Shown here: piece by piece, positions 8,174 to 17,378 of the stretch
Position numbering within the stretch: the stretch's first letter is position 1
Layout: each line of letters begins with the position of its first letter
Assembly: GCF_019052655.1 (NCBI RefSeq)
Contig: NZ_JAHQVB010000011.1
Span: 1 to 45,170, forward strand
DNA length: 45,170 bases
DNA from: Holdemanella porci
GTDB taxonomy: Bacteria > Bacillota_I > Bacilli_A > Erysipelotrichales > Erysipelotrichaceae
Reading direction: 5' to 3'
Program-made: the position numbers and the translations under genes
The notes under the pieces: model-generated
What the model was told of the DNA's origin: nothing
Databases searched by the model: none
The model's input: only the letters and a program-made list of their open reading frames with translations

Positions 8174-8248
8174 ATTTGTCAGTCTATGACCTATAAAGGA
8201 AGTAGTCGGTAGTGTTTCAGTCATAGAACTTACATATATATTTTAGTC

Positions 8249-8755
8249 CTATTTTTTCTGTTGTAAAGCCTTCATAATTCTTTCAAAATGTAAAAATTCA
8301 TCTTCGTTATTCATCGCAACCAATTCATCTAGACTCACACACCTATAATCAATACTTTCACGAGTGTTTAAGGTTACATCACTTAATTGGAAATCAAACT
8401 TAAAATGATAAATATCTACAAAATAATTATCATGTCTTTTTTTATCTTCATTAAAGTATGAATATACAACATGACCATTTATAACATCAAGCCCTGTTTC
8501 TTCTTTTACTTCACGCTTGATTGCATCTAAACTTGACTCTTTACTCTTAGCACCACCACCAGGCATTTCCCAGCCTCCAGCAGCCCATTTTTTATCCAAC
8601 GCCCTTTGTGTAACCAAAAATTTTCCTTCTTCATTTTCTAAGATAGCCAAAACATACATCATGAATTCTCCAGGTTGAAATAAATATGTATTACGATCTA
8701 CAACACGATTTAAAAGCTTTCGATTTCTATCATATAAATCAACGAATTCACTCAT
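8249..8755 (-). CDS. Nudix hydrolase, last gene of the his operon
   Basis: The 168-aa protein has a complete Nudix box at about residues 67-89: G-x5-E, seven residues, then REVKEETGL. The family cleaves nucleoside diphosphates linked to another group, using Mg2+ bound by the REVKEE glutamates. The gene overlaps the end of hisI by 8 bp and sits before the operon terminator, so it is co-transcribed and probably translationally coupled with hisI. No HisE (phosphoribosyl-ATP pyrophosphohydrolase) is encoded in the operon, and HisI has no HisE domain. It is therefore tempting to assign that pyrophosphate-releasing step to this protein. That is inference; an IPP-isomerase-like or housecleaning Nudix enzyme is the alternative. 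Confidence 0.9.
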   Translation of the reverse strand: MSEFVDLYDRNRKLLNRVVDRNTYLFQPGEFMMYVLAILENEEGKFLVTQRALDKKWAAGGWEMPGGGAKSKESSLDAIKREVKEETGLDVINGHVVYSYFNEDKKRHDNYFVDIYHFKFDFQLSDVTLNTRESIDYRCVSLDELVAMNNEDEFLHFERIMKALQQKK

Positions 8756-9080
8756 CTACACAATCTCCATTTTCATCTCTATAAAAACAAGAATAATGTC
8801 CCGTATGACAAGCCGCACCAACTTGTTTGACTTCTAATAAAATTGTATCTTGATCGCAATCGATGCGAATTGCCTGTACATGTTGATAATGTCCACTTGT
8901 TTCACCTTTGACCCACAAGCTTTGTCTTGAACGAGAATAATACGTTGCCAATTTTGTCTCTATTGTTTTTTTGTAAGATTCTTCATTCATATATGCCAAC
9001 ATCAATACTTTTTTTGTATCTACATCCTGCACAATACAAGGAATCAAGCCATTTTGTTTCTCAAAATCCAATCGCATCAT
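8748..9080 (-). CDS. hisI: phosphoribosyl-AMP cyclohydrolase, HisI domain only
   Basis: Opens the adenine ring of phosphoribosyl-AMP (histidine pathway step 3). The 110-aa length is that of a stand-alone cyclohydrolase. Motifs seen are [10 protein letters not shown] (about residues 27-36), [19 protein letters not shown] (about 46-64) and the metal-binding stretch [13 protein letters not shown] with [12 protein letters not shown]. There is no C-terminal HisE-type pyrophosphohydrolase domain, unlike the bifunctional HisIE of many bacteria. The start overlaps the hisF stop by 4 bp. Confidence 0.95.
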   Translation of the reverse strand: MMRLDFEKQNGLIPCIVQDVDTKKVLMLAYMNEESYKKTIETKLATYYSRSRQSLWVKGETSGHYQHVQAIRIDCDQDTILLEVKQVGAACHTGHYSCFYRDENGDCVDE

Positions 9081-9832
9081 ATACGAACTGCCACTCCTTT
9101 TTCTTTTAAATACTTTTTCACATTTTGAACATTCGATTCTTCATAATGAAAAATACTAGCTGCTAAAGCCGCATCGCTGACTTTTAACGCATCCACAAAG
9201 TCATCCATCTTTCCACATCCACCAGACGCAATCACTGGCACTTGAACCACTTTAGATACAGCTTCATACAAGGCTAAATCAAAACCATCCTTAGTGCCAT
9301 CCGCATCCATGCTCGTTAACAAGATTTCTCCAGCTCCTAAAGATACACCTTTTAAAATCCATTCAATACAATCTATACCCGTATCTTTTCTGCCACCTTC
9401 AATGTATACGTTCCAACCCGAACCATCTTTTCTTCGCTTAGCATCCACCGCAAGCACAATACATTGGTTTCCAAAACGTTTACTTGCCTCTTTAATTAAG
9501 TCCGGATTACGAATTGCAGCACTATTTAAGCTTACTTTATCGGCTCCTGCCATCAACATGGCACGAACATCTTCAATCGTTGAAATGCCTCCTCCAACCG
9601 TAAAAGGAATATAGATTTCTTTTGCAACCTTCTTTACAATATCAACCATAGTTTTTCTTTTTTCTACTGTGGCACTAATATCCAAAAAAACCAATTCGTC
9701 AGCACCACCTAAATAATATTTCTTTGCCAGAGATACAGGATCTCCCACTTCTTTTAAACCCAAAAAATGGATTCCCTTCACAACATTCCCATCTTTTACA
9801 TCTAGACAAGGTATAATTCTTTTTGTCAACAT
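9077..9832 (-). CDS. hisF: imidazole glycerol phosphate synthase subunit HisF
   Basis: Cyclase subunit that uses ammonia from HisH to turn PRFAR into imidazole glycerol phosphate and AICAR. It is a (beta-alpha)8 barrel of 251 aa, the usual length. The catalytic Asp near residue 11 is in [16 protein letters not shown]. The second catalytic Asp is in VLAVDAKR (about 130). Phosphate loops are GGGIST and IASGGCG. The start overlaps the hisA stop by 7 bp. Confidence 0.97.
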   Translation of the reverse strand: MLTKRIIPCLDVKDGNVVKGIHFLGLKEVGDPVSLAKKYYLGGADELVFLDISATVEKRKTMVDIVKKVAKEIYIPFTVGGGISTIEDVRAMLMAGADKVSLNSAAIRNPDLIKEASKRFGNQCIVLAVDAKRRKDGSGWNVYIEGGRKDTGIDCIEWILKGVSLGAGEILLTSMDADGTKDGFDLALYEAVSKVVQVPVIASGGCGKMDDFVDALKVSDAALAASIFHYEESNVQNVKKYLKEKGVAVRI

Positions 9833-10536
9833 ATGCTTAACGCCTCTTTCAAATCTAACGTCTTTTCATAAATGGCCTTACCCGTAATTACACCATACAA
9901 CCCTAATTCTTTACATATTTGGATATGTGATAAATCACGAACACCGCCAGATGCGATTAAGTTACATGATATATGATTTTTAAGTGCTTTTAACATCTCA
10001 AAGTTAGGTCCTTGTAAAGTTCCATCCTTTGAAATGTCTGTACAAATCAATGTCTTTACCCCAATCTCTTCCATTCTTTTCGCAAAATCCAAATAATATT
10101 CTTTGCTCGTTTCCAACCAGCCTGACGTACATACATATCCGTCTTTACAATCAAGTCCAACCGCAATCTTAGAACCATATTTTGAAACCGCATCTTTTAA
10201 TAAACCTATATCTTGAATTGCTGAAGTTCCTAAAATAACTCTTGAAACACCATTTTCTATATAAAAATCTATAGCAGACATCGTACGAATGCCTCCACCC
10301 ACTTCAATGGGTATATCACATGTCTTCACAATTTCACAAATCAAATCTTCATTAACTCGACTTCCTTCTTTTGCCCCGTTTAAATCCACAACATGTAAAT
10401 AGCGAACATTTGCCGCTTCAAAATTTTTAGCACAAACAAGTACATCATCCGCCACACATTTGGATTGGCCATAATCACCTTGGTACAAACGAACAGGTTT
10501 TCCATCTAATATATCTATTGCAGGTAATACAATCAT
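9826..10536 (-). CDS. hisA: ProFAR isomerase HisA
   Basis: Isomerises ProFAR to PRFAR. This 236-aa (beta-alpha)8 barrel is a paralogue of HisF. The catalytic Asp is in [19 protein letters not shown] (residue 8). The second acid is in [16 protein letters not shown]. Phosphate-binding loops are EVGGGIR and IASGGVRD. It begins one base after the hisH stop with AAGGAG upstream. Length and motifs match HisA rather than a bifunctional PriA. Confidence 0.96.
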   Translation of the reverse strand: MIVLPAIDILDGKPVRLYQGDYGQSKCVADDVLVCAKNFEAANVRYLHVVDLNGAKEGSRVNEDLICEIVKTCDIPIEVGGGIRTMSAIDFYIENGVSRVILGTSAIQDIGLLKDAVSKYGSKIAVGLDCKDGYVCTSGWLETSKEYYLDFAKRMEEIGVKTLICTDISKDGTLQGPNFEMLKALKNHISCNLIASGGVRDLSHIQICKELGLYGVITGKAIYEKTLDLKEALSIC

Positions 10537-11136
10537 TTAGAACTCCTTTCCAAAATATTCCAATATTTTTAATCCATCTTCTCCACTTTTTTCAGGATGA
10601 AACTGACATCCCATAATATGATCATGCATCACAAGACCTGGTATTTTCATACTTCCATACATGGAATATCCAATTAAGTCTTGATCATCCATATCTTTGG
10701 CATAATATGAATGGACATAATACACATACGTATTTTCTTTAAATATTGCCTGAGGATGATTACTTTCCAATACGTTCCAACCGATTTGGGGAATTTTTAC
10801 ACTTGGATCTTCCATATGACAAACATGACCTTTTAAAAAGCCAAAACCATCGCATAAGCCATTTTCTTCACTCGTTTCAAACAAAGCCTGCATACCAAGA
10901 CAAATCCCCAATAGCGCAACATCTTTATTTACTTGTTGAACAATAAAATCATAGAGCCCCATAGAATGGAGTGTGTGCATGCAGTCTTGAAAAGCTCCAA
11001 CTCCTGGTAAAATCAATTTATCGCATTTAGATAAAATAGAAACATCTTTTGAAACAACACTATCTAAGCCTAAATAGTCACAAGCATTTTTTACGCTGTA
11101 TAAATTGGACATGCCATAATCAATAATTCCAATCAT
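10537..11136 (-). CDS. hisH: imidazole glycerol phosphate synthase glutaminase subunit HisH
   Basis: Class I glutamine amidotransferase (199 aa) that supplies ammonia to HisF. It starts [14 protein letters not shown]. The nucleophile Cys is in [12 protein letters not shown] (near residue 79) and the catalytic His/Glu pair is in [10 protein letters not shown] (near 178-181). The oxyanion strand is LILPGVGAF. It overlaps hisB by 4 bp. HisH and HisF are separated only by hisA, the common order in Bacillota. Confidence 0.96.
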   Translation of the reverse strand: MIGIIDYGMSNLYSVKNACDYLGLDSVVSKDVSILSKCDKLILPGVGAFQDCMHTLHSMGLYDFIVQQVNKDVALLGICLGMQALFETSEENGLCDGFGFLKGHVCHMEDPSVKIPQIGWNVLESNHPQAIFKENTYVYYVHSYYAKDMDDQDLIGYSMYGSMKIPGLVMHDHIMGCQFHPEKSGEDGLKILEYFGKEF

Positions 11137-11714
11137 TCGATTACTCCTTTAGAACTAGGAATACGATCCGATTCTATTTTTACAGCTTGTTTCAAGGCAC
11201 GGCCAAATGCTTTAAATATAGCCTCTACTTTATGATGATCATTCTTTCCATAGTACACATTGACATGTAACGTTACCCCAGCTGCCACACAAAAGGCTCT
11301 AAAAAATTCTTCAACCATTTCACAAGACATCGTTCCAATGTTTTCTCGTATCAATTCGCAATTAAAAACCAAATAAGGACGTCCACTAATATCTAATGTG
11401 ACATTACATAAAACTTCATCCATAGGAAGATTCACACTTCCATAGCGGGCAATTCCTTTTTTATCCTCTAAAGCTTCTAAAAATAATTTTCCTAATAAAA
11501 TTCCACAATCTTCTATTGTATGATGATCACACACTTCAAGATCGCCATCCGCTTTTACAACTAAATCAAAATTCGAGTGAAACGCAAACAATGTCAACAT
11601 ATGATCAAAAAAACCAATTCCTGTACCAATGTCGCTATTTCCATTTCCATCTAAGTTGATCTTTTCATATATTTTTGTTTCTTTTGTATCCCTGTTTTTT
11701 TCAGCTATTCTCAT
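11133..11714 (-). CDS. hisB: imidazoleglycerol-phosphate dehydratase
   Basis: Mn2+-dependent dehydration of imidazole glycerol phosphate to imidazole acetol phosphate; 193 aa, dehydratase domain only, with no fused histidinol-phosphatase. Metal-ligand clusters are [22 protein letters not shown] and the C-terminal [19 protein letters not shown] place the start at the ATG at 11714 (MRIAEKNR), eight bases after AAGGAG; the TTG two codons upstream is too close to that site. The start lies within the last 14 bp of hisC. The separate histidinol-phosphate phosphatase (HisN/HisJ type) is not in the operon. Confidence 0.95.
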   Translation of the reverse strand: MRIAEKNRDTKETKIYEKINLDGNGNSDIGTGIGFFDHMLTLFAFHSNFDLVVKADGDLEVCDHHTIEDCGILLGKLFLEALEDKKGIARYGSVNLPMDEVLCNVTLDISGRPYLVFNCELIRENIGTMSCEMVEEFFRAFCVAAGVTLHVNVYYGKNDHHKVEAIFKAFGRALKQAVKIESDRIPSSKGVIE

Positions 11715-12711
11715 ACTCAAATCTCCTTAGAACATCTAATACCATTTCATTTTCTTCGTTTGTCCCAATCGTTATACGAAAACTAGTATCCGCATAATTT
11801 CGAATTGTGATGTTCTTTTCTTTAAACATATCCATTAAAATATCTTTTTTATCTGTTCTTCCATACAAGAAATTCGCATTTGAAGGATAGAAACTAATTG
11901 TTTTATAATTCTTCACTTCTCGGTATATTCTTTCTCTTTCTGAAATAATAGCCGCAATATTCGCTTTATATTCATCGGCATGTCTTAATACAACACTTGC
12001 TATCGTTTGAGTGACACTACTTAGTGCATAAGGAATAAAAAGTGGAGCTAATTTTTCAACTTGTGAAGAAATCATAAACCCACAACGAATTCCTGCAAGT
12101 CCATACGCCTTGGATAGAGTTCGACAAACAAAAACCATTGGATATGTTTTTAATAAATCAATGGCACTTTCATTACCAAACTCCATATAGGCTTCATCAA
12201 AAATGACTGGGATATTCGAAAAGGCTTCGCAAATTTGAATCATTTCTAATTTCGAAATCGCATGTCCCGTCGGATTATTTGGATTTGAGAATAAGATTAT
12301 ATCCACTTTTTTATCTTTCCCATTTGAAATAAATGCATCGACATCAAAGGATCCATCTAAAGCTGTTTCAAATTTTTCAATTTTTGCATGATTCAATTCT
12401 ACATAATAGTCATACATCGAAAAATCAGGTGCTAATGTATACAGTGTTTTATTTCCTTGTACATAATACTGAATCAAAAATCCCAACATTTGATCCGATC
12501 CATTTCCCGATAAGATCCATGAGGATGGAACATTCATAATATTGGCATATAAATCATGTAATTCATGACAAGTTGTATCTGGATATCGATTGAGTGCAAG
12601 GTTTGAAATCGCATCTAAAATTTCTTGTTTGACATTATCATCTACGTTTTGACTTGCCTCATTGGCATTCAATAGAATTCCTGTTTGTGTATGTGTTTGA
12701 TAACCCTTCAT
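11701..12711 (-). CDS. hisC: histidinol-phosphate aminotransferase
   Basis: PLP-dependent transfer of the amino group from glutamate to imidazole acetol phosphate; class I/II aminotransferase fold, 336 aa. Markers are LNANEASQN at the N terminus, [13 protein letters not shown] (cofactor phosphate region), [18 protein letters not shown] (PLP pyridine contact) and the Schiff-base lysine in [15 protein letters not shown] (about residue 203). It overlaps the hisD stop by one base (TAATG), with GAGGGTG as ribosome site inside hisD. Confidence 0.95.
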   Translation of the reverse strand: MKGYQTHTQTGILLNANEASQNVDDNVKQEILDAISNLALNRYPDTTCHELHDLYANIMNVPSSWILSGNGSDQMLGFLIQYYVQGNKTLYTLAPDFSMYDYYVELNHAKIEKFETALDGSFDVDAFISNGKDKKVDIILFSNPNNPTGHAISKLEMIQICEAFSNIPVIFDEAYMEFGNESAIDLLKTYPMVFVCRTLSKAYGLAGIRCGFMISSQVEKLAPLFIPYALSSVTQTIASVVLRHADEYKANIAAIISERERIYREVKNYKTISFYPSNANFLYGRTDKKDILMDMFKEKNITIRNYADTSFRITIGTNEENEMVLDVLRRFEYENS

Positions 12712-13991
12712 TATTTCACCCTCACTTTAGCTGCATTAGCATGTGCTTGTAAGTGCTCTTCACTGGCAATTGTTTCAATATATTTTCCATAGGCTTCGAT
12801 TGCGTGTTTTGAATAATACAAATAGGATGATTTTTTAATAAAACTATCTACGGATAAAGCACTTGAAAAGCGTGCCGTTCCACTAGTTGGTAAAACATGG
12901 TTTGTTCCCCCAAAATAATCACCTATGCTTTCGCATGTGTAGTAGCCCAAGAAAACACTACCTGCATTTTTTACTTCTTGTAGGTGTTCCATTGGATTTT
13001 GAATCATCAATTCTAAGTGTTCTGGTGCAATTTCATTACTAATAGAAATGCATTCTTCAATCGAATCACAGACAATGGCTTTACCATAGTTCTTTAGGGA
13101 TTGTTTCACTATTTCTTTTTTAGGTAATACAGCACTTTGTTTTAAAAGCTCTTGATTCACCAAATCCAAAAGTTCTTCGTTTGTAGTCAACAAAATGGCG
13201 CTCGCCATTGGATCATGTTCGGCTTGGGATAATAGATCGGCTGCTACATATTCTGCATTCGCCTTTTCATCGGCAATAACTAAAATTTCGCTTGGCCCTG
13301 CAATCATATCAATATCGACCGTTCCATACACTAATTTTTTAGCTGCTGCAACATAAATATTTCCTGGACCTACGATTTTATCTACTCGATCAATGGTTTG
13401 TGTACCATAGGCCAAAGCAGCAATAGCTTGAGCTCCACCAATCTTATAGATTTTATCTACACCGGCAAGTTTAGCCGCATACGCAATATTAGGGTGAATA
13501 GTTCCATTTTTATCTGGTGGAGTGACCATAACAACATTTTGAACACCGGCAATTTTTGCGGGTAATGCATTCATTAAAACACTGCTTGGATATTGTGCAC
13601 GTCCTCCTGGAACATAGATTCCTACTGCTTCAAGAGGTAGTACTCTTTGGCCTAAATAGATTCCCTTTTCTTTCTGCAACAAATATCCATTTTGTTTTTG
13701 AAGTTTATGAAAATCTTCGATATTTTTTTTAGCAAGTTTCATTGCTTCTACAAACGAATCATCACATTTTAATATTTGTGCATCCCATTCTTCTTGAGAT
13801 ACTTCCATTGTATCTAAGCTTACCTTATCAAATTGTTGTGTATATTTTAGACAAGCCTCATCTTTATTTTCTTTTACATCTTGAATAATATTTGACACTG
13901 TAACCAAGACATCTGTACTTAAATCTTGTGTTCGTGACATCAAATATTCTTTCAATGCATCTTTATCTTCTTTATAAATTCTAGTCAACAT
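12711..13991 (-). CDS. hisD: histidinol dehydrogenase
   Basis: Oxidises histidinol to histidine in two NAD-dependent steps, with zinc. It is 426-428 aa, the usual length. Motifs are YVPGGRAQYPSSVLMN, GGAQAIAALAYGT, VGPGNIYVAAAKKLV, DMIAGPSEILVIAD, zinc-site QAEHDPMA and the catalytic EHLEL. Two ATGs two codons apart are possible starts (13997 and 13991). The second has the better distance (nine bases) from AGAGGG and is used here. It overlaps the hisG end. Confidence 0.96.
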   Translation of the reverse strand: MLTRIYKEDKDALKEYLMSRTQDLSTDVLVTVSNIIQDVKENKDEACLKYTQQFDKVSLDTMEVSQEEWDAQILKCDDSFVEAMKLAKKNIEDFHKLQKQNGYLLQKEKGIYLGQRVLPLEAVGIYVPGGRAQYPSSVLMNALPAKIAGVQNVVMVTPPDKNGTIHPNIAYAAKLAGVDKIYKIGGAQAIAALAYGTQTIDRVDKIVGPGNIYVAAAKKLVYGTVDIDMIAGPSEILVIADEKANAEYVAADLLSQAEHDPMASAILLTTNEELLDLVNQELLKQSAVLPKKEIVKQSLKNYGKAIVCDSIEECISISNEIAPEHLELMIQNPMEHLQEVKNAGSVFLGYYTCESIGDYFGGTNHVLPTSGTARFSSALSVDSFIKKSSYLYYSKHAIEAYGKYIETIASEEHLQAHANAAKVRVK

Positions 13992-14619
13992 CTTCATTCA
14001 CCCTCTTACTTAAATCGTTGATTACTTTCATCACTTCTTCGTGTTTTAACTTAAAGCTCGCTTTATTCACAATAACACGTGTACTAATGTCACATACTGT
14101 ATCTAGCACAACTAAACCATTTTCTTTTAAGGTTGTTCCTGTTTCCATAATATCTACGATTCCGTCACATAGACCTAAAATAGGTGCTAATTCTACAGAT
14201 CCATCAATCTTAATAATTTCAACATCCATACCTTTGGACAAAAAATATTGTTTAGCTACACGAGGATATTTGGTTCCAATCTTAATGTGTCCTACTTTTG
14301 AAAACAACTGATTTTGAGGTAGGCTAGCCACAATGAATTTACACTTGCCAATCTTCAAATCTAACAATTCATAGTTATCATTCTCATTTTCTAAAATGGT
14401 ATCTTTTCCAACAACACCAATATCAGCAACACCATGATTAACATAGGTAATACAATCGTTGGATTTCACTAAAAAATATTGAACGTCATGTACAGAATCT
14501 TTAAACACCAAGGCACGGCCTTTGTCTTTTAAAGCTTCTACTCCATAACCAAGTTCTTCTAACATAGCAACAGTTTGTTTTTCTAAACGTCCCTTTGTGA
14601 GCGCAATCGATAAGCTCAT
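13981..14619 (-). CDS. hisG: ATP phosphoribosyltransferase catalytic subunit, short form HisG
   Basis: Commits ATP and PRPP to histidine synthesis. At 212 aa it is the short form that lacks the C-terminal regulatory domain and works as a complex with HisZ, encoded just upstream. Motifs are IALTKGRLEK (substrate site, residues 5-14), DIGVVGKDTI and the PRPP-loop IDGSVELAPILGLCDGIVDI followed by ETGTTLKENGL. The ATG has GAGGAGG ten bases upstream and overlaps the hisZ stop by 4 bp. Confidence 0.96.
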   Translation of the reverse strand: MSLSIALTKGRLEKQTVAMLEELGYGVEALKDKGRALVFKDSVHDVQYFLVKSNDCITYVNHGVADIGVVGKDTILENENDNYELLDLKIGKCKFIVASLPQNQLFSKVGHIKIGTKYPRVAKQYFLSKGMDVEIIKIDGSVELAPILGLCDGIVDIMETGTTLKENGLVVLDTVCDISTRVIVNKASFKLKHEEVMKVINDLSKRVNEDVD

Positions 14620-15725
14620 GCTTGTACCTCCTCTACATAAATAGATTCATTTGTTGATGGTTCTAAAATGACGATTCCTTCTTTTCTCAAATTTTTTGCT
14701 TGTTTCATAGCTTCAATTTGTTTGTCTTGTGGATAATACAATTTATATTTCTTTTTCGATTGTACATCCACATAATCAATGAGTGGATCTAGCTTTACAC
14801 TAAAGCCACAAGCTGGAAGATCACGACCAAACTTCTTTAATAAGCAGTCGTATCGACCACCACTTAAGATACTTGTTCCAACACCTGAAACATATCCTTC
14901 AAAAATAATTCCGGTATAGTAATCCAAATGGGCAACTTTTCCTAAATCGACGGTTACATTTTCTAAATATCCTAATTCTTTTAAAGATTGGATACATTCT
15001 TTCATAGAATCTAAGACATCCTTTAATGAATCATCGAAACAATACGTATATGCTTCATCTAATATATTCACGTCTCCACATAGGAACGGAAGGTGCATAA
15101 AGAAATCCACAATTTTTTCGCTGAGATACAATGAATCCAAGTAAAATTTCAGATCGACCATGCTTTTCTTATCAATTAAATTGGCTAGAGTATTGACTTC
15201 TTCTGTACTCAAACGAACAACTTTGCAAGCCGCCTGAAAAAATTTCACATTTCCAATTTCGAGCGTATAGTTTTTAAAGTTTTTCATGACTTCTAAAGCG
15301 CAGCACAAGACTTGTACATCACTTTTTGAATCCAATCCAATCAATTCAATGCCACAATCTGTAACTTCGCTTCTTTTGCCTGCAAATTTTTGACGTACTT
15401 TAAATACATTTGAAGTATAGCGATAGCGAAACGGAGGTTTTGAATCTTTAAATTTCGATGCACAAACACGTGCAATTGGAACAGTCATATCCGTTCTTAA
15501 TGTTAGAATTCTTCCATTTTCGTCAAAGAATTTATACATATCTGTTGTTTGAATGTTTTTAAATGCATTTTCATATGTTTCATAATACTCAATCGTTGGT
15601 GTAATGATTTCTTCATATCCAAAGGATTCAAAAATCTGTTCCAAAGTATTTTGTAGATATTTTTTCTTTTCGCACTCATTCAAAATCGTATCTTTCATTC
15701 CTTGTGGTAATTGTATTTGTTGCAT
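14616..15725 (-). CDS. hisZ: ATP phosphoribosyltransferase regulatory subunit HisZ
   Basis: HisRS-like protein without aminoacylation activity that binds short HisG and carries histidine feedback inhibition. The ATG at 15725 (MQQIQLPQGMKD) is nine bases after AAGGAGG and gives 369 aa; the longer frame lacks a ribosome site. Class II synthetase signatures are LPQGMKDTI, the motif-2 region RTDMTVPIARV and FRYRYTSNVFK, and HLDYYTGIIFEGY plus LSGGRYDCLLKKFG. There is no anticodon-binding domain of normal HisRS size. It is the first gene of the operon, directly behind the T-box. Confidence 0.93.
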   Translation of the reverse strand: MQQIQLPQGMKDTILNECEKKKYLQNTLEQIFESFGYEEIITPTIEYYETYENAFKNIQTTDMYKFFDENGRILTLRTDMTVPIARVCASKFKDSKPPFRYRYTSNVFKVRQKFAGKRSEVTDCGIELIGLDSKSDVQVLCCALEVMKNFKNYTLEIGNVKFFQAACKVVRLSTEEVNTLANLIDKKSMVDLKFYLDSLYLSEKIVDFFMHLPFLCGDVNILDEAYTYCFDDSLKDVLDSMKECIQSLKELGYLENVTVDLGKVAHLDYYTGIIFEGYVSGVGTSILSGGRYDCLLKKFGRDLPACGFSVKLDPLIDYVDVQSKKKYKLYYPQDKQIEAMKQAKNLRKEGIVILEPSTNESIYVEEVQA

Positions 15726-15746
15726 GTAAACAAACCTCCTTATAAA

Positions 15747-15777
15747 CAAAAAAACTTCCGTCCTAAGGACGAAAGTT
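15747..15777 (-). terminator. T-box terminator of the his leader
   Basis: Stem AACTTTCGTCC/GGACGGAAGTT with one mismatch, then seven T on the minus strand, 22 bases before the hisZ ATG. Confidence 0.9.
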
Positions 15778-15967
15778 TAACTTACGTGGTTCCACCTTAT
15801 TTTACTAATAAATTAGCCTCAAACCTGATAACGCCAGGAATACGTTAAAAACTACTTAGTTTCATCTTTACAGCTCAAAGACGTGTTCAAATAGCCTTAC
15901 TCTTTCTTTTCACCAACCAGAAAGTCTCTTGAAGCAGTACTATTTTACTATTTCTTTTCATTGCTTT
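15747..15967 (-). promoter_or_regulatory. T-box leader of the his operon, specifier CAC (His)
   Basis: Transcribed from the promoter at 15974-16002. The T-box sequence AAGGTGGAACCACG lies at 15785-15798, then the terminator. Stem I can be folded with a K-turn (AATGA/TGA), a specifier loop whose 5' side has AGTA and whose 3' side reads GAACACG, so the specifier is CAC (15885-15883) followed by a purine, and an apical stem CTTTCT/AGAAAG. Uncharged tRNA-His should stabilise the antiterminator and switch the operon on. The discriminator-pairing base is A (TGGA), which predicts U73 in the tRNA; see findings. Confidence 0.93.
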
Positions 15968-15973
15968 GAAAAT

Positions 15974-16002
15974 AATATAGTCTTAATGAAAATAATTGTC
16001 AA
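15974..16002 (-). promoter_or_regulatory. his operon promoter
   Basis: Minus strand: consensus -35 TTGACA (15997-16002), 17-bp spacer, -10 TATATT (15974-15979). It lies between the stop of the upstream gene (16024) and the T-box. Confidence 0.88.
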
Positions 16003-16023
16003 GTTAAAATGTAAATTTTTACA

Positions 16024-16752
16024 TTATTTTTCCCATGAATAATAGGAACCTCCAAACACAAACAGATGCTCAAAAGGTAATAAAGAACGAATCCATTCAT
16101 TGAAGCCTTTTGGATTCTTTTCATCGTGGACAATTGTTTTCACTAAGCGATTCTTTCCACCGACATTTTTATACATCCTTAATTGCCATCCATTTTCTTC
16201 TACTTCTTTGGTCTCTAGATCCAAACTTGCCATCGCTTCTAAAATGGCATAGGCATCTTCTTTAGAAATCGTAGCTTGTTGCGTTTTTAAAGCCTGTACA
16301 CCTTCTTTTGACATAACATACCTTGTTAGATAGACTCTTCCATTAGCACTGATTGTCAAGTTCTGTGCCACCTCTTCAGAGATGTGCGCATAATGCCACT
16401 TACTTAATAAGTTACGATTTAACTTAACACATTGAAGTGTATCTGATTCTTTTAAAGATAAATATCTCAACAATAATTCTTTAAACACCCCAGATTCAAT
16501 AACACTTTTTAAAAAGGAAGGAACATAATTTTCTTTTTCAAAAACATATGTAATATAGGTATATACTTCCGTTTCATTCAAATCATGAATACTTTTATTT
16601 AACACGGAATCAATGTGCAACATATATTGTTCATCGTTCAAATTTTCCATTTGTAAACAATGATACACATTTAATATAATCGGATCATATGCATCTTTTA
16701 CGCGATATCCCACGTGTAATAAATCTACACATGCATGAATGCTTTCAATCAT
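16024..16752 (-). CDS. hypothetical protein, 242 aa
   Basis: Not recognised. The ATG at 16752 (MIESIHACVDLL) is chosen because AGGTGA precedes it and it leaves 8 bp after the CpXC gene. The protein is soluble and mostly helical, without signal peptide or membrane segment. The middle (about residues 75-160) is rich in Leu/Glu/Lys helices. The C-terminal third (about 190-242) has a beta-rich stretch, GWQLRMYKNVGGKNRLVKTI, and a tail ending FGGSYYSWEK. The close spacing with the CpXC gene suggests the two work together. A weak palindrome, AATGTAAA/TTTACATT, overlaps its stop and may end transcription. Confidence 0.65.
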   Translation of the reverse strand: MIESIHACVDLLHVGYRVKDAYDPIILNVYHCLQMENLNDEQYMLHIDSVLNKSIHDLNETEVYTYITYVFEKENYVPSFLKSVIESGVFKELLLRYLSLKESDTLQCVKLNRNLLSKWHYAHISEEVAQNLTISANGRVYLTRYVMSKEGVQALKTQQATISKEDAYAILEAMASLDLETKEVEENGWQLRMYKNVGGKNRLVKTIVHDEKNPKGFNEWIRSLLPFEHLFVFGGSYYSWEK

Positions 16753-16760
16753 TGAATCAC

Positions 16761-17372
16761 CTACTTCGTATTTGAAACAGCCCAAGAAGCATCTACAATA
16801 TAATCTTGTTTAATATCTGATAAAAAGACTTCTTCCACTTGTTTATAGACACCTTCATGAAACGGCATAAAATGCATCTTATCACTTTCTTTTTCATCCA
16901 ATACCATAACGTAATGTGGATTTTCAAAATTTTGAATATTCCAATAATAAAGAGCATTTACATTATCAGCATCTTCATATTGAGATAGTACAAGGAGTTT
17001 ATAAAGTTCCATAATACGATCATCATATCCACTATCTGAAATCAAAATCTTCTCGATCCAGTCTCGCTCATTATCTACGATTCGTACTGTATAATCTTCA
17101 CCTACATTGGCATGATCTAAGATTTTTTTAATGGGTTGCAGTTCTTTTTCTTCTGTAAATTGAATCAACAACTTTTTTTCCATATCGTGATATAAAACTG
17201 GATACGGAATATGGAATTTAGAATGGCAATGTGCACATTCCATATCAAAGAGTTTTCCACTTAACACTCTATTTTTCATATCTTTGTCCATTTGAACGTT
17301 GATCGACGTAAAAATATCAACATTAAACTTTTCATTACATTCAGGACATACTAATTCTATTTTATTTTCCAT
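16761..17372 (-). CDS. CpXC-domain protein
   Basis: 203 aa. The N terminus has two paired-cysteine knuckles, LVCPECNEKF (residues 8-17) and MECAHCHSKFHIPYP (about 44-58), separated by a VLSGKLF turn. This is the layout of the CpXC domain (named for its C-P-x-C motifs), probably a zinc-ribbon-like module. The rest is a mixed fold without known motifs. The role of the family is unknown. It lies 6 bp after the CDF transporter gene and 8 bp before the 242-aa gene, so the three form one minus-strand operon. A link to metal homeostasis is possible but only by context. Confidence 0.75.
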   Translation of the reverse strand: MENKIELVCPECNEKFNVDIFTSINVQMDKDMKNRVLSGKLFDMECAHCHSKFHIPYPVLYHDMEKKLLIQFTEEKELQPIKKILDHANVGEDYTVRIVDNERDWIEKILISDSGYDDRIMELYKLLVLSQYEDADNVNALYYWNIQNFENPHYVMVLDEKESDKMHFMPFHEGVYKQVEEVFLSDIKQDYIVDASWAVSNTK

Positions 17373-17378
17373 TCCAAA

